A DNA stretch of 64,000 bases from Lunularia cruciata. Lineage: Eukaryota; Streptophyta; Marchantiopsida; Lunulariales; Lunulariaceae. How positions within the stretch are numbered: the first letter of the stretch is position 1; every line of letters starts with the position of its first letter. A model generated the notes under the pieces. It was not told where the DNA came from and ran no database searches. It saw nothing but the letters and a program-made list of their open reading frames with translations. The stretch is taken from positions 52,209,001 to 52,273,000 of the forward strand of contig OX419758.1 in NCBI GenBank assembly GCA_948567375.1. The letters run 5' to 3'. The position numbers were made by a program, and so were the translations under genes. Positions 29,826 to 41,804 of the stretch are shown here, in pieces.

Positions 29826-30839
29826 CAGCGTAACAACAAGGTAATAGAAGATACATCACCAGAGTAGGGGTATAAGGACATGGGAAACCAGTCCTTACTT
29901 AGACTTCACTTTGAGTTACAGCACTGCGTGAGAACTGCGACTGGTCACAAGACAACTTATGTGACTAAGCCCTTATGATGGCAGTTGCCATCTTGTCAAC
30001 CAAATACCAGTTACGAGTTGAAGTGCTAGGCACTGGTGTGCAATCTAGCAACTCTTTAAGTTGTAGACTACAGTTTTGCAATCAATCCAATCACTGTAAA
30101 TTGTAAATGGAATTGCTCTCTCACATTTATTTGAGAGCTCCACTGAAACACTAGTGTATTACATTTTCCTATATGATTTCAGAGCTCACATTTTGCTAGC
30201 ATTGAAGCAGACTGCAATAGGAAGCAACATTGCTTCTCGATTAATTTCTCCGACTTGCGTGGATGCCTGCAGCCAGAGACCCTCCCGATGTGAACCTCTC
30301 CTCAGTTTTCCTGCACGCCACACTCTACACTTTAGAAATATATGGTCCTACTTGAGAAAGTGTGGAAACATCTAAATGTACTAAAAAATGACTGCAATTG
30401 AAGAACAAATTGTAAAGTAAGGAAGGCAAATTTTACTTACACCTGCAAAAACTCAAGCCTACAATTTTGGGTCACCATGGCTACCACCATGGACCTGCTA
30501 AACTAGTCTACTTGGAAAAAATCTGATCGTACAGGCTTTAGCAATTAGCAGCCACAAATTCAAAATAAATTGAGTATTGAGGGGTATTGGAAGATTGTAA
30601 ATAAGGACTAAGTAAAGCTAACCAAGCCCACAATAACCAAGCCCACAAGAGCAGAGAAGGCTACTACTATTATAGCCATGTAAATCTTGCAGCAAGTGCA
30701 GCTGTCCGTACAACCCAAGTTCTAATTGATAACAAAGAAGCATCAATTGAAGCATGGACAAAAAAAAATGACATTGCTAAGGGCACACTTTGGGATTGCT
30801 ATTCTCAAGAGATCTTTGCCCATGTTCAAGAATGCGGCA

Positions 30840-31420
30840 CGTTAGCAATGATATGAGAGTTGCTACATTCAACTTACACATCCCAAGATGTGATAACTCA
30901 AATGTACCTAAGAGAGCACTTTTCCAACATGAAAATGAAATCCAATGAAACAATCACAACCCATATATACAATTTCAAGAACCAATTAATACAGATGAGA
31001 AAATTTTGGGTTGGATGTTACCTCTCAAGAAGAGGTCATTCAGATGTTGCAAACTATGCAAGGACAATACTTGTCATGTATTCATACCCTTTGAAACCAA
31101 AGAGTCACCAATCTGGAAGAGGTCATCACCTTCTTGCTATGAGAGGAGCTTGAGGTGAAACACAATAGTTCTAAAGGAATTGCCTTATTCACGGCAGTAG
31201 GAAGAACCAAAAGTACCAAAGAAACAATGGGCAAATAATTGCCTAGATAGCAAGGCTAAACAAAAAGGTCGACCACCCAAGCCATGTCCAAGATGCAAAC
31301 AATGGTATCATTGGGCTTCCAATTACAAGGTGCATCCACCCAAAAAGGAGGCTAAAAATGCCAATGCAAATTTGAAGAAGGATCTTTGAGCAAAAGCTAA
31401 TGTCAAAAGAAGAAGAAAGG
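30840..31420 (+). pseudogene. Copia gag remnant
   Basis: The translation contains LLHSTYTSQDVITQMYLRE and MKSNETITTHIYNFKNQL, typical of the copia capsid (UBN2-type) domain. Downstream near 31270-31330 a degenerate knuckle reads CPRCKQWYHWASNYK, which lacks the final Cys of CX2CX4HX4C. Frames shift between these parts, so no intact protein can be made. Confidence 0.75.
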
Positions 31421-31499
31421 GTAAGAAAAGCAACAAGAGTTTGTCTTTGTGTACTATGCCTCTACACATGAACTCTACATAAGGGCATTGTGCTATATA

Positions 31500-31800
31500 G
31501 AGATACCTAAACTTGACACTCCAAAAGGTGCAAAGTGGTATGTTGATATCGGGGTCATAAACCACCTTGCCTTTGATATAAGGCAATTTGAGCACTATAG
31601 CTCCTATCCAACAAATGGTAGAGGTAATAACAAAATCTTTCTAGGTGATGTGACCTTGCTCATTATTTGTGATTTAGGGACTATAATGGTAAAACTTTCA
31701 AATGGAGATTAACTTCAATCACTTAGAGACATGTTGTGTCTCTCATCTTTGATTTTGAAGCATATATGTTGACTACGTCCTTTACGTGCCTGAACTCTAG
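31500..31800 (+). pseudogene. Copia protease remnant
   Basis: AKWYVDIGVINHLAFD near 31530 corresponds to the copia protease core (usually W-x-D-S/T-G-A). The catalytic motif is mutated here to VDIGV. A little further on, DYVLYVPEL matches the conserved region after the active site. Confidence 0.65.
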
Positions 31801-32849
31801 AAGAATCTATTCTAGTGCCTAGATATGACAATCATGGTGGTATGATACTAATAAAGAAAAAAATGCATCATCTACAATACAAAGTGATCAACCAATCAAA
31901 GAGTATACACTACAATATAAATTATATTCATTGGGTGAATTAATTGTGACTCAAACTATGGCATTATCTGCTGAAACTAAAGCTCTATTCATAAGTACTA
32001 AAAGACTGTGCAAAGATGGAAACAAAATATCAACACAATCTACAACTTATGCTAATTTGCCTTACCCAAATCCTAATGATATATGGAGTGAAGGAAGAGA
32101 AGAGTCCAAGGATTGTTTTTGAGCTACAATGTGCTATTCAATGGTCCACTTACTTTGCTATTGACAAGTATGCTTCCAAGATTGTCAAACTTTTGACCTA
32201 TAAGCCCTTTATTGTATAAAATTGAATGGCTTATGCAAGTCTGTAAGATGAGAAAAATATAAAGGAGGATGGAGATAAAATAAACAACAACATCAAGGAA
32301 TAGTGAATATGAATCAAACAAATGAGAATTTGACCAAGGCAGAAGGTTGGTGTAATCCTACTTGGAACAATGCACTCCTTCTTTGAGGACTCACATGCTC
32401 TCTCATTGAGCAATATTTGAGCCTTTTTTGACAATCAACGGTCCTTAATCATCTCCAAAACCCAAACCTAGATAAGATCATGTATAATAGATTAGCTGTC
32501 ATTAGGAGAATTGATCTTGCCACAAGTGATAATGATTCCTCTCAAGGAAGAGCAAAAAATCAATATGAAGATAATTCTTCTGGAAATAAAGCTATTGATA
32601 ATCTAGTAGATTATCACAAACAATAGTGTGGAAGGCATAAGCACCAAGAAATTCAAATATAAATCCAATTATATTTACTTTACCATCATTGTCTCAACAA
32701 TCACCTTGAATGATGAGAGATAAAATCTCAATGATGAATGACAACAAACTTGTGTCCAAAGACCCATAGCATGTTGATCCCATCTTAGTTCTTGATGATT
32801 GAAATATTTTTATTACACCAAGAGCTCTATTGTCCATACATATAAAATT

Positions 32850-33890
32850 TGCTCATCTCTAGCATAGATGCCTTGGATACATTAGTACACAACACCTTAA
32901 ACAACTAACATCTACTAGCTTTATGAGAGGCCTCAATCTAAAGAAAGTTCTGATGCACACATGTATGACATATTTACTTGGCAAGAAAACATGGAAAAAG
33001 AGCCCTAAGACAATCACTTATTGAGCCACAAGACCTCTAGAATTCATTCACTCCAATCTCAACAATCATGCTGCCACTCCTACTTTGACAAGCTATGAGT
33101 ACTTTCTCATGTTCATTGATGATTACTCAAGGTACACAACACTCCTTGTGATTTTTCATAAAATTGAGGCATTTGACATGTTCAAGTGCTATCAGGCTTG
33201 GGTTCAGCATTAGGTCCAACAAAAAGATTGGTATTCTTTGCTCTAATAAAAGGAGGGAATACTTAGGAAGTGACTTTATTGTATGCTTGATAGAGCATGG
33301 AATAAAAAGACAACTTACAATGACATAGACACATAAAAAAAATAGAGTTGTTGAGGGAAAGAACCACAATCTATTCAACACAACAAGATATATGCATTTT
33401 GAGGCAAAGTTGCACAAGACACATTGGAAAGAGGCAATAATGTGTGCTATATATTTGTAATATAGATGCCATACAAAGGAAATTTAGAAGGGAAAAAATT
33501 CCCTATGAACTATGAACGTGTTGTAAACCTAACATATGATTTTTTATGGGTGTTTGGATCCTTATGTTTTTCACAAATTCCAGAACTTCTCAAAGAAAAC
33601 TTGACAAGAGGTCTTATGAGTATCTCAGCATCATATCTCCTATTGGGATATGATGTTGAGAGCAAAGGCTATAAAGTTCAGCAAAATCTGATGGCCATAT
33701 GTTTGCTTCTATGGATGTTGTCTTTAAGGAGGAGTCTTTACTTAACAAGGTTTTTCTTCCAAGTCAATCAGTACCAAATGAGGAAGAGATTTAGAACAAC
33801 CCAAATTTCTTTAGTGGAATATGTGGAGAGTCTAAGAGACCTTCCCAACCAAGTACAAGCATTCAATAGCCAACTAATCAGCTGGTAAGA
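32850..33890 (+). pseudogene. Copia integrase remnant
   Basis: The GAG-pre-integrase part reads LGYISTQHLKQLT. The core has LEFIHSNL and MFIDDYSRYT (first catalytic Asp region), and a later segment WVFGSLCFSQIPE corresponds to the conserved region near the integrase C-terminus. Several stops and frame changes intervene, so it is a fossil. Confidence 0.75.
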
Positions 33891-34689
33891 TCACCTACAC
33901 CAACAAGTGGTCCAAATCTCTCCCATGTGTATTGCAACATGTTTCTCCTCAACCTACTCAATCTCCATTGGTTAAAAAAATAAGGATACCCATAGTACCA
34001 CATCCACTATTCCTATCTCTAGTTTTATCTCTAATAGGTCTACCTTACCTACAAAAATATCACAGACTAATCTACCCCAACTTGATTACAACAAATTTTA
34101 TCTAAAAGGTTTGAATTGGGAAGAAATGACAATTATTCAAGAACAAGACTTGGGCAGTTCCAAGAGAATCTTTAGTGATCACTTGGGCATGGAGCTAATG
34201 GCTCATTTAGGGCAACCTGCACTTTCCCCAATGACATCTAGATCTCCAATCATAGACCGTGTCTCTCCCATTTCAAAGACATTGAAGACGACCACTTGAT
34301 AGACATCTAAACAATTTTGGTCCTTATGATGACATCTCTTTGGACCCTCTCATTCCATGCAAACGACTCAAGCAGAGCCAACCCCCTTCTCAAGAGTAAA
34401 AATTTCTTGTGGCCCTTTTGATGGTCCACTCAATCAACCAAAAGGAAGCCACCTCCTTGAGACCCAATTGAAGGTTATGATATGTTGGTGCTTATTCTAA
34501 AGAAACTTACTAGGGCATGGAATGCTCTCTTTGCAACATTTGCAAATGTGCTTCTTGAACCACAAACTTATGCTCAAGCCATGCAAACACCAAAGGTATC
34601 ATAATGGAAATAGGCCATCCAAGATGAATCAAACTCACATGCAACCAATGGCACATGGACGTTTGCCATTCCATTGCTTGGAAGATGCC

Positions 34690-35600
34690 CAATCACTTGT
34701 AAGTGGCTTTTTAAATTCAAATGTAAGGCAGATGGGAGAATTGAAAAATTCAAGGCAAGACTTATGGCTAGAAGCTTTATTTAGTTGAAAAGCTTTGACT
34801 ACTTAGAGAATTATTTCCCTATTACATGCATTTAGTCAGTCAGATTAGTTAGTACTTGCATCAGTTGCTTAATATAATTTGTACGTGGACCAAATGGATA
34901 TTAAAACTTCATTTTTAAATAACCTGCTTAGTGAAGACATATACATGTCTGTTCCAAAAGGAGTATCTTTGCTCCACAAGGATTTTTGTGTCATATAAAG
35001 AAGACATTATATGGGCTAAAATAGTCTCCAAGAGAATAGTTTAAAGTGATAGATTTGTTCTTTATCTCACTTGGCTTCAAAGGTAGATAGAAATTTTTAT
35101 TATATGTACAATCCTAATGAATTTGTAATTTTGAGTCTTTATGTAGATAACACCATGATATCTAGTACAAGCATGTCTTTACTTAGATGTGTAGACAAAA
35201 CTCAACTCAAGAATTCAAATGATAGACTTATAAGAGGTACATCACCTTCTTAGCCTCCAAGTTATTAGAGACATTAGACAAAGATGGTTGCAAATTTCTC
35301 AGCAGCTCTATTGCTAACAAAAGTTAGTGGAGTTTGGCTTCCAAGATTCTAGGCTAGTATCAATACCCATCTTACCAAGAATCAAACTCTCATCAATAGA
35401 TAGTGCTTCAATTGAAGCAAAAAAGGAGAAGTGCAAGACTATTCCTTATGCCAATGCAATCAGATCTCTAAATTGAGCAGGTGTTTGTATGAATCTTGAC
35501 ATGGTGTTCATCATCAATAAAATGAGTATGGAGTCTTTAGTTCATGATCCTTTGATAGGCTTTGCAGATGTGGTTTAAGGTGGAGGCTTGCACTTCCTAG
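34690..35600 (+). pseudogene. Copia reverse transcriptase remnant
   Basis: KWLFKFKCKADGRIEKFKAR matches the start of the copia RT. MDIKTSFLN and EDIYMSVPKG follow with stops between, then ESLYVDNT appears near the YVDD catalytic region in decayed form. A possible RNase H trace is GFADV near 35560. The element appears truncated soon after. Confidence 0.75.
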
Positions 35601-35639
35601 CAAGAGTCAAAGTGCAAAGCCCCTAGTTGTTATGATTTT

Positions 35640-36500
35640 TTGTGAGAGTTCACGTGAGTGTGGTTGTGCATTGTATTTGTATGTATGATAGAGTACATGT
35701 GATATTCCAAGGAGAACCCCCAAGAGAAAACCCAAAAGAAGAAACACAAAGCTTCACACTCAAAACTCCAATGCTCCAAAGGAGCACCTTATCTTTATTA
35801 TATAGCAAAGTGGATTCACTCAAAGGAAGTGCCACCCTTGGATCAGATACATGGATTGGTGACATGTCAGTGAGCTTTACCCTTATATTAGTTGCATGAT
35901 TGGGTGACATGTTGGTTTTAATCCTATCTGGTTGGTCAAACAAGCTTTGACCAAAGGGAATCTTTAGAGAATCTTCTTATAGGAATCTCCATGGGTGAGC
36001 TACCATTGGAAATCCCTTGCCAAGAAAAATAGAGGGGAAGGAATGCCAGCCTTTTTTCCCAAAGGAGTGAGGGTTGCATATTTTAAAGCCTAATTCATCC
36101 ATTTAGGCCTTTGAAGTTTTTAGGTAATTTTTGGCTTCTACCCTATTAATAGAAGTACTATTTTGGTGATACTTTTATCTAGATCTTCTTAGTCCATTAT
36201 ATATAGCATCCAAATATTACCATGCCAATTTTCACCTCTAGATAATATGTCTAACTATTGACATTACAAACCTCCCTCCTTTTACGATGCAATGCACTTG
36301 TTGTGAAGTTCTCATTGTTGGTCAAAAAATTTCACTAACATTGGTGCATGGATCAAGTTGGTTGTTGGCTCCCATGTTGCCTCATATAGTAGGTACCCTT
36401 TCCTTTATACAAGATATTCCATAGTGGATGGCAAGTACCATAGGTGCATTTTTTGAGAATGCATTTGACTTCATATTCCTCCGTGCCATCAATGAGTGTT
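35640..36500. other. Junction region between the copia element and gypsy element C
   Basis: No coding domain is seen. By position this could hold the 3' LTR of the copia element, the LTR of the minus-strand gypsy element C, or both. I could not match an LTR pair by eye. Confidence 0.35.
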
Positions 36501-36517
36501 GGACAAGATCTAATATC

Positions 36518-37384
36518 TTAGATGAAATGAAAGTGAGGCAATGGGAGATGATATCTACACAATAAGAAAACTTGGAATACTAGATGAATCTTCATGTGTG
36601 GCGGTAGCTTGAGGTGATAGGCCATTACACCAATCAGATGAAGAATGGGAAAATACCCAATAAAATGAGGTATGAGATTACAAGGGCCAACTAATGTGAG
36701 GTTGGTTGTTGATAACCAGACTTGACCTCCAACATTGAATTCCATGTGCTGATGGTGTGCATCTATATACTACTTTTGTCAATTTGGGGCAATCTGCAAC
36801 CTATGCTTGGCGTTCTCCACACCATTTTAGATTTTAGAAAAAAAAGTGTTGACAATGTCAACCTTGGTAGCCACCAGATGGATCTTCATAAAGCTCAAAG
36901 AAGTGAAAGGATCCTTTCCATACATGAGGAAGAATAGTGTGACTTATGTGGATGCATTCATTGAATTTTTGTAAGCAAATTCCACCAATGGAAGTAAGGT
37001 GTCCCATCTTTCTTGCTCATCTAGATGAAGCTCCAAAGCATGTCTTTAATAGTGCAATTAGCCCACTTTGTTTGTCCATTGGTTTGTGGATGGTAAGCTA
37101 TGGACATGGGCAATTTGGGTTTGAAGAAACCAAAGAGTGTTTTCCAAAACACACTAGTGAATAATACTCATCACCAACAAAGGCACTCAGCCTTTGTTGG
37201 TGATGAGTATTTGAGACAAGCCATGGTGAGAAAAGATTGCATCTAAGTATAATTCAGCTAGTTGTGGAATAGTCATGTCCTTGGTGGGAGGATGCACATG
37301 AATCATTTTGATGTGTCGGTCAACAAATACTACTATGGAGTCAAACCTTGAGGTGGTATTGGGCAATTTACAAACCAGATCCAT
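36518..37384 (-). pseudogene. Gypsy C integrase remnant
   Basis: The upstream part reads MDLVCKLPNTTSRFDSIVVF then VDRHIKMIHV and LYLDAIFSHHGL, the integrase core. The frame is interrupted at a 22-bp hairpin (37163-37211) where the second catalytic Asp and its neighbours would follow. Beyond it, HPQTNGQTK-like sequence is recognisable. The last part (36745-36518) reads GGQVWLST...NLTLVGPCNLIPHFIGYFP, as in the integrase C-terminal domain. It cannot be functional. Confidence 0.75.
37163..37211. repeat. 22-bp perfect hairpin inside element C integrase
   Basis: The arm 37163-37184 and the arm 37190-37211 are exact reverse complements (core CATCACCAACAAAGGC), separated by a 5-nt loop ACTCA. It interrupts integrase coding sequence just where DRG/DKG should continue. 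Confidence 0.85.
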
Positions 37385-38715
37385 GCTTACCTATTCCCAA
37401 TGTTGTGTAGGAGAGGGGAGGAGTTGAAAGAGTCATGCAAGAGCTTGATTAGAAGCTTTATTTTGTTGAAAAAGTAGGCAACTTCAAATGTATTCATTGT
37501 GTAGGCAACTTCAAATTCACATTGTTGCTCATCTTGGGCCAATAGTAATGGTGTTTGATTGCATCCAAGGTCTTGTCCACTCTAATATGACCTAAAATGG
37601 CAGAATCATGATATTTTGCTAGGATGGTAGTTCTTATGTTTGTGGTATCCAGGATCCATAACTTGCCATCACAAAAGGTGAGTCCTTGGGTGCTGGTGAT
37701 GCCTTTTGATGATTGAGCTCTACAATTTATGGATCAATTTTTGTAGCAACAAGCATCCTTGGCCAAAATTTAGGGTTCATCTTGACCTCTACCACCAAAT
37801 TGTTTGCCATTGGCATTTGGGTGAATGCATCTGCAAGTTGCTTCTTGCCTTCCATATATGTAATTGTCATGTTGAATTGTTATCTCCACTCTGCCCACCA
37901 AATCTGTCGACAAGATAGATCTTTTTGTGTCTCAAAGTAGATTAGAGATTTATGGTCTATTCTCCACTACAAATTCCTTCTCACCAAGATAGTGCTTCCA
38001 ATGCTTGGTTGCAAGGACAATAGCCAACTCTTATCATTCAATGGTATGATAGTTGCATTCTGTTGATAACAACTTTCAAGAGAAATATGCAACTAGGTGC
38101 CATCCATCATGCAACTCTTGTTGTAAGATTGCTTCTATTGCTATGCATAATGCATCTATAGCTAACTTGATTGGACATTGTGGGTCATACCATTTCAAGA
38201 TTAGTGCAAGTAATAATGCATATTTCAATTCTTAAAAGACCAATTCTTGTGCGGTTCCCCACATCCACTACTTCTCCTTGCCCAATAGTGATGTTAGAGG
38301 CTGTGCAACCTTAGAGAAGTCCTTCACAAATCAACAATAGAACCCCATCAATCTCAAGAAGCTCTTGAGTTGAGCCTGATCTTCAAGAGCATTTCATTTT
38401 TGAATGACCTCTATTGTATATATTATTTTTATCTATTAACATTTGGATGCCTTATGTACTTACTATATGCCCCAAGTAGTCTACTTCCAAATTGCCAAAC
38501 TTGCACTTCAAGATTTTGGTATATAATTGATTCTCTCATAGAATCTAGAGGACTTCTTGAGGATGTTGCTTGTGTTCCATCATCGTCTTACAATAGACCA
38601 AGATATCATCTAGGAAGATGATAAATTTTTTATCTAAGTATAGAAAAAATATGTCAATCATCAAACTCATGAAAGTGTTTGGTGCATTGATGAGGCCAAA
38701 CGACATCACCAAGTA

Positions 38716-39084
38716 CTAAAAGTGGCAATACCTTGTTTGAAAAGCAGTTTTGTACATGTCTTCCTCCACAATCTGGATTTGGTTGTAACCACTCTGTAGA
38801 TCAAGTTTGGTGAAGTATTTTTCCCCATTGAATTGATCAAATAGGTCATCCATGTAGAGTAAGAGGTATTTGTTCTTCATAATTTGTTGATTTAGGCCTT
38901 GACAGTCAATGCACATGTGCATAAAATCATCCTTCTTCTTCACAAACAAGACATGAGCCCCATATGGTGATATGTTGGGTTGGATAAACCCTTTTTGCAG
39001 CATATCCTTAATTTGAGCCTTACACCCCTCCAACTCATGAGGTGATAGACAATATAGGGCTTTACAAGGAGGTGTTGTCCCCAA
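38716..39084 (-). pseudogene. Gypsy C reverse transcriptase remnant
   Basis: The open segment of 122 aa contains LSPHELEGCKAQIKDML, IQPNISPYGAHVLFVKKKD, CIDCQGLNQ and FTKLDLQSGYNQIQI, the N-terminal half of a gypsy RT. The DLQSGYNQI motif is intact. The YxDD region lies in the decayed sequence beyond. Confidence 0.85.
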
Positions 39085-40054
39085 TTTTATGATCTACTCT
39101 CCTTTTTGGTGGTAATCTTGAAGGTAGATCATCTAGGAAGACATCTTGAAACTCATTGAATACACCTTTCAATTTCTCAAGAATTTGTCCATTGAGTTAT
39201 GCACTCTAGATTCTCTTATTAGGCCCATGAAACATCTATATGTCTTATAGATAGCTATTGTTCCTATAACATAGAGAGGCAATTCTTGCTTCTATGATAT
39301 TTATTTAATCCTAATGATCTTCCATTGGCAAGTTCTCACTACTTTCTTCCTTCAATTGATCATAGAGTTGTAATGCTCTATTCATAGTATGCCTAAGATT
39401 ACATAATGAGCTAACCATATCACCTGCCACTCAATTGCTTCCTTATACTCTCCTATAGAGAGTGCTACCTTTTTAGGTAATGACTCAATCCTCTTTGTCT
39501 GCCCATTAGTTAGCTCTACTTCTGCATTCTCATCCTTCTATAGATCCATCCCCAATCTTATGCAATAGAGCAAGACAAGAAATTCTTTGTTGCTCTAAGT
39601 TCTATCAATACTCTCACATGATTGCCTTTTAAGACTCCATTTATGACAATAAATTGTGACTTTATCTTCCTTGATCTTTGCACACTTGTCTTCTTCCTCT
39701 CCTTGCTTTGTTGCTTCTCCATTGAGCCAATAAGGCCATGAGGTACATTTATTGGCAAATTTTTTTTTGGATGTGATTTTTACATCATCTTCTTCTTGTT
39801 GTCTCTCTATGTTGTTCAAATATTGCTTGTATGGAGGCCAAGGGCATCTAGGGAGATGAGCATGGCAATTGATGGCTATATGCCCAACTCAACTACACTT
39901 GTAATAGTGATGTTTTTGGCTCAAGTCCTTTCTCCTCATGGGACTCCATCTCTCCTTTCTTCTCCTCATCCTTGTTCTCCTGGAGTGATCGTGCTCCTCA
40001 ATCTCAAAAGCCTAATTCCATGGGAACTGGTCCACCAAAATAATCTGTTTTAGC

Positions 40055-40414
40055 TCAATAATGTTGAGTTGGGACTACCCTTTCACCTCCTCTAAGTGCC
40101 CTTGCTATTTTTTGAGTGCAAGTAATGGCTTCAAAAATAGTGCAAGGATTTTGTACCATTATTTCTTGGCAAATTTGCTCTTTTAACTCTAGTTTGAAAA
40201 TTTCTAGAGCTTTTATTGGAATCATGTCAATAATTGCAACTTGTAGATAAAAAATGCCCCCACGTACTCTTGTATGATATTCTTTTGCTTCAACCTCCAT
40301 AGTTAGGTTTGAGACATTTGCACGGAATCCATGAATTGGAAGTTCCTTAGTAGCTCTTCTTGCATTGCCATCCAAATGACCTCTCTTCCTTCTACTAACA
40401 TTGCTCGTTCCCAA
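40055..40414 (-). pseudogene. Gypsy C gag remnant
   Basis: The 119-aa open segment contains EVEAKEYHTRVRGG and KALEIFKLELKEQICQEI, which fits the C-terminal part of a gypsy retrotransposon gag. A CCHC-like knuckle follows near 39850 in another frame (VGHIAINCHAHLP). Assignment is by position and weak similarity. Confidence 0.55.
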
Positions 40415-40535
40415 CCATCATACCATGTGAGGGCTTTTATCAATCAAGTACCCACATGAAAACACACATGCGGAATGATTGGTGATATTTGTTATGAATG
40501 ATTGGAAGTATTGATTCATTCTTGAAATCCAATTT

Positions 40536-41209
40536 TGTAACACCCCAGTTGTGCATGTATGTGCTATTGTGATATTTAGTTAACTCTTATAAGTACTTGA
40601 GAGATATTATTTATACAGAGATAAAGGATGGTTCTACATTAGTCATGATTAGCTAAGGTTAGTCATAGTAAATAAAGAGTGGACCTTATAGGAAAAGGTG
40701 GAAAGATGAGTACCATTATTTTGTGTATTGACTTGGTATTATTCCTAGGTGGTTGGCATTGAAGAAAGAGTTGCAAACTCTTAGACCCACAAGCCCTTTT
40801 GCTTCAGATTCTTCTATAGTCCAAGGATAGCCCATGTGAAGGATCCTTGACTTAATGGTTGGGTCAAGATAAGACCACATGCTTAGAAGAATATTCCCAT
40901 GAGTATGGATATCCCTTTAAACTTTAGACTTTATTTGACTTTTAACGTAGTAACTTGAGTTACTCCAATAATAAGTAACTTTGGTGCATAACTATTTCAA
41001 AGATATATGAATTGGGGGTGAGGAAGTACTCAACATCCTTTCATTTGCGACTATCTCTCTCTCATTGAGTTCTCTAGTGTGCAATGGTTTGAGTCTTGGA
41101 GTGTTAGCCTTAGAGGAGTATGATGGAGTTGGGATTCCTTACCCTCTTAGTCCATGGTGACCATAATAGGCATCAGAGGTTCATCTTCAATGAGATACAA
41201 GCTAGCTCA
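40536..41209 (+). repeat. 5' LTR of element B
   Basis: It begins TGTAACACCCC and ends GCTAGCTCA, giving TG...CA ends, 674 bp. It matches the four LTR copies at 53745, 54593, 61528 and 62428 but is more diverged than they are from each other. Confidence 0.85.
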
Positions 41210-41235
41210 CATTTTTGGTTCCAATGTTGGGACCT
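41210..41235 (+). other. Putative primer-binding site of element B
   Basis: Directly after the LTR the sequence reads TTTTTGGTTCCAATGTTGGG. Element A has TTTTTGGTTCCGTTGCCGGG at the same place (reverse complement of about 62408-62427). The latter resembles the TGGCGCCGTTGCCGGGGA primer site seen in several plant gypsy lineages. tRNA identity is inferred. Confidence 0.55.
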
Positions 41236-41248
41236 CTCTAGACAGCAA

Positions 41249-41420
41249 GATAATGTTCAACGTACAATTCTATATTAGACAAAAGGAGATTATGAGAGCT
41301 CATTTGGAGAGAACATTAGGGGAGAAGAGGGCTGAAATTATGTTAAATAATTTGGACCCATTTTTATACCCTATAATTTAGTATGATGTTTTTGAGATGA
41401 TATTGTATATACTATACACA
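41249..41420 (+). pseudogene. Leader ORF of element B (matches element A 62380-62210)
   Basis: The frame reads IMFNVQFYIRQKEIMRAH then LERTLGEKRAEIML and DPFLYPII before a stop. Element A has a near-identical counterpart on the minus strand. Conservation of an amino-acid sequence right after the primer-binding site in two copies suggests either a real leader peptide or simply recent common origin. No known domain is recognised. Confidence 0.5.
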
Positions 41421-41804
41421 TGAGAGGATTTGGAGAGATTGTGTGAGGTGGATTGCAGATTTTGCGGATTACCTTAAGTTTTGGGGATTTGAGGCAAAAC
41501 CTCAAGTTTGAGATCTAGACTTGAAATTTTCATAGAGGATATTTTGGATTATGTGTTAGGTGGGACACTTGAAATTATTGTAAGGATTGCTACATACATT
41601 GAGATAGAATTTTGGGAAGGTGGTAGGGTAAATTGTTCCTGCAACTTGCACTCTTTGGAATTTTGTACAAAGTTTTACATTTATTCATTTTTTCATTGGA
41701 TTACTCTAAAACTTTCCAAGAAAATTTAATGCATAGAATTCTACCTTTTGGCCCAAGAATTAGAGAGAGATCATTCTTGCACAGGAAGTTATGAGTTTTT
41801 AAAG

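Larger units (their letters stand above)
30040..35640 (+). mobile_element. Dead Ty1/copia LTR retrotransposon
   Basis: Recognisable order on the plus strand is gag, protease remnant, integrase, then reverse transcriptase, the copia order. A degenerate primer-binding site, TGATTTCAGAGCTC near 30174, resembles the initiator-Met type and would place the end of a 5' LTR just before it. Every domain is riddled with stops and frameshifts. The stretch 31830-32750 does not read as copia protein in any frame and may be a further insertion. Limits are approximate because LTR pairs were not matched by eye. Confidence 0.8.
36500..40530 (-). mobile_element. Dead Ty3/gypsy LTR retrotransposon (element C)
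   Basis: Reading right to left on the minus strand: gag (40414-40055), a knuckle-like segment near 39850, RT (39084-38716), RNase H-like remnants around 38000-37700, integrase core (37384-37187) and an integrase C-terminal region (36745-36518). This is the gypsy order. Stops and frameshifts are frequent, so it is older than elements A and D. Element B's LTR begins directly to its right at 40536, so its 5' LTR is either missing or displaced. Confidence 0.8.
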
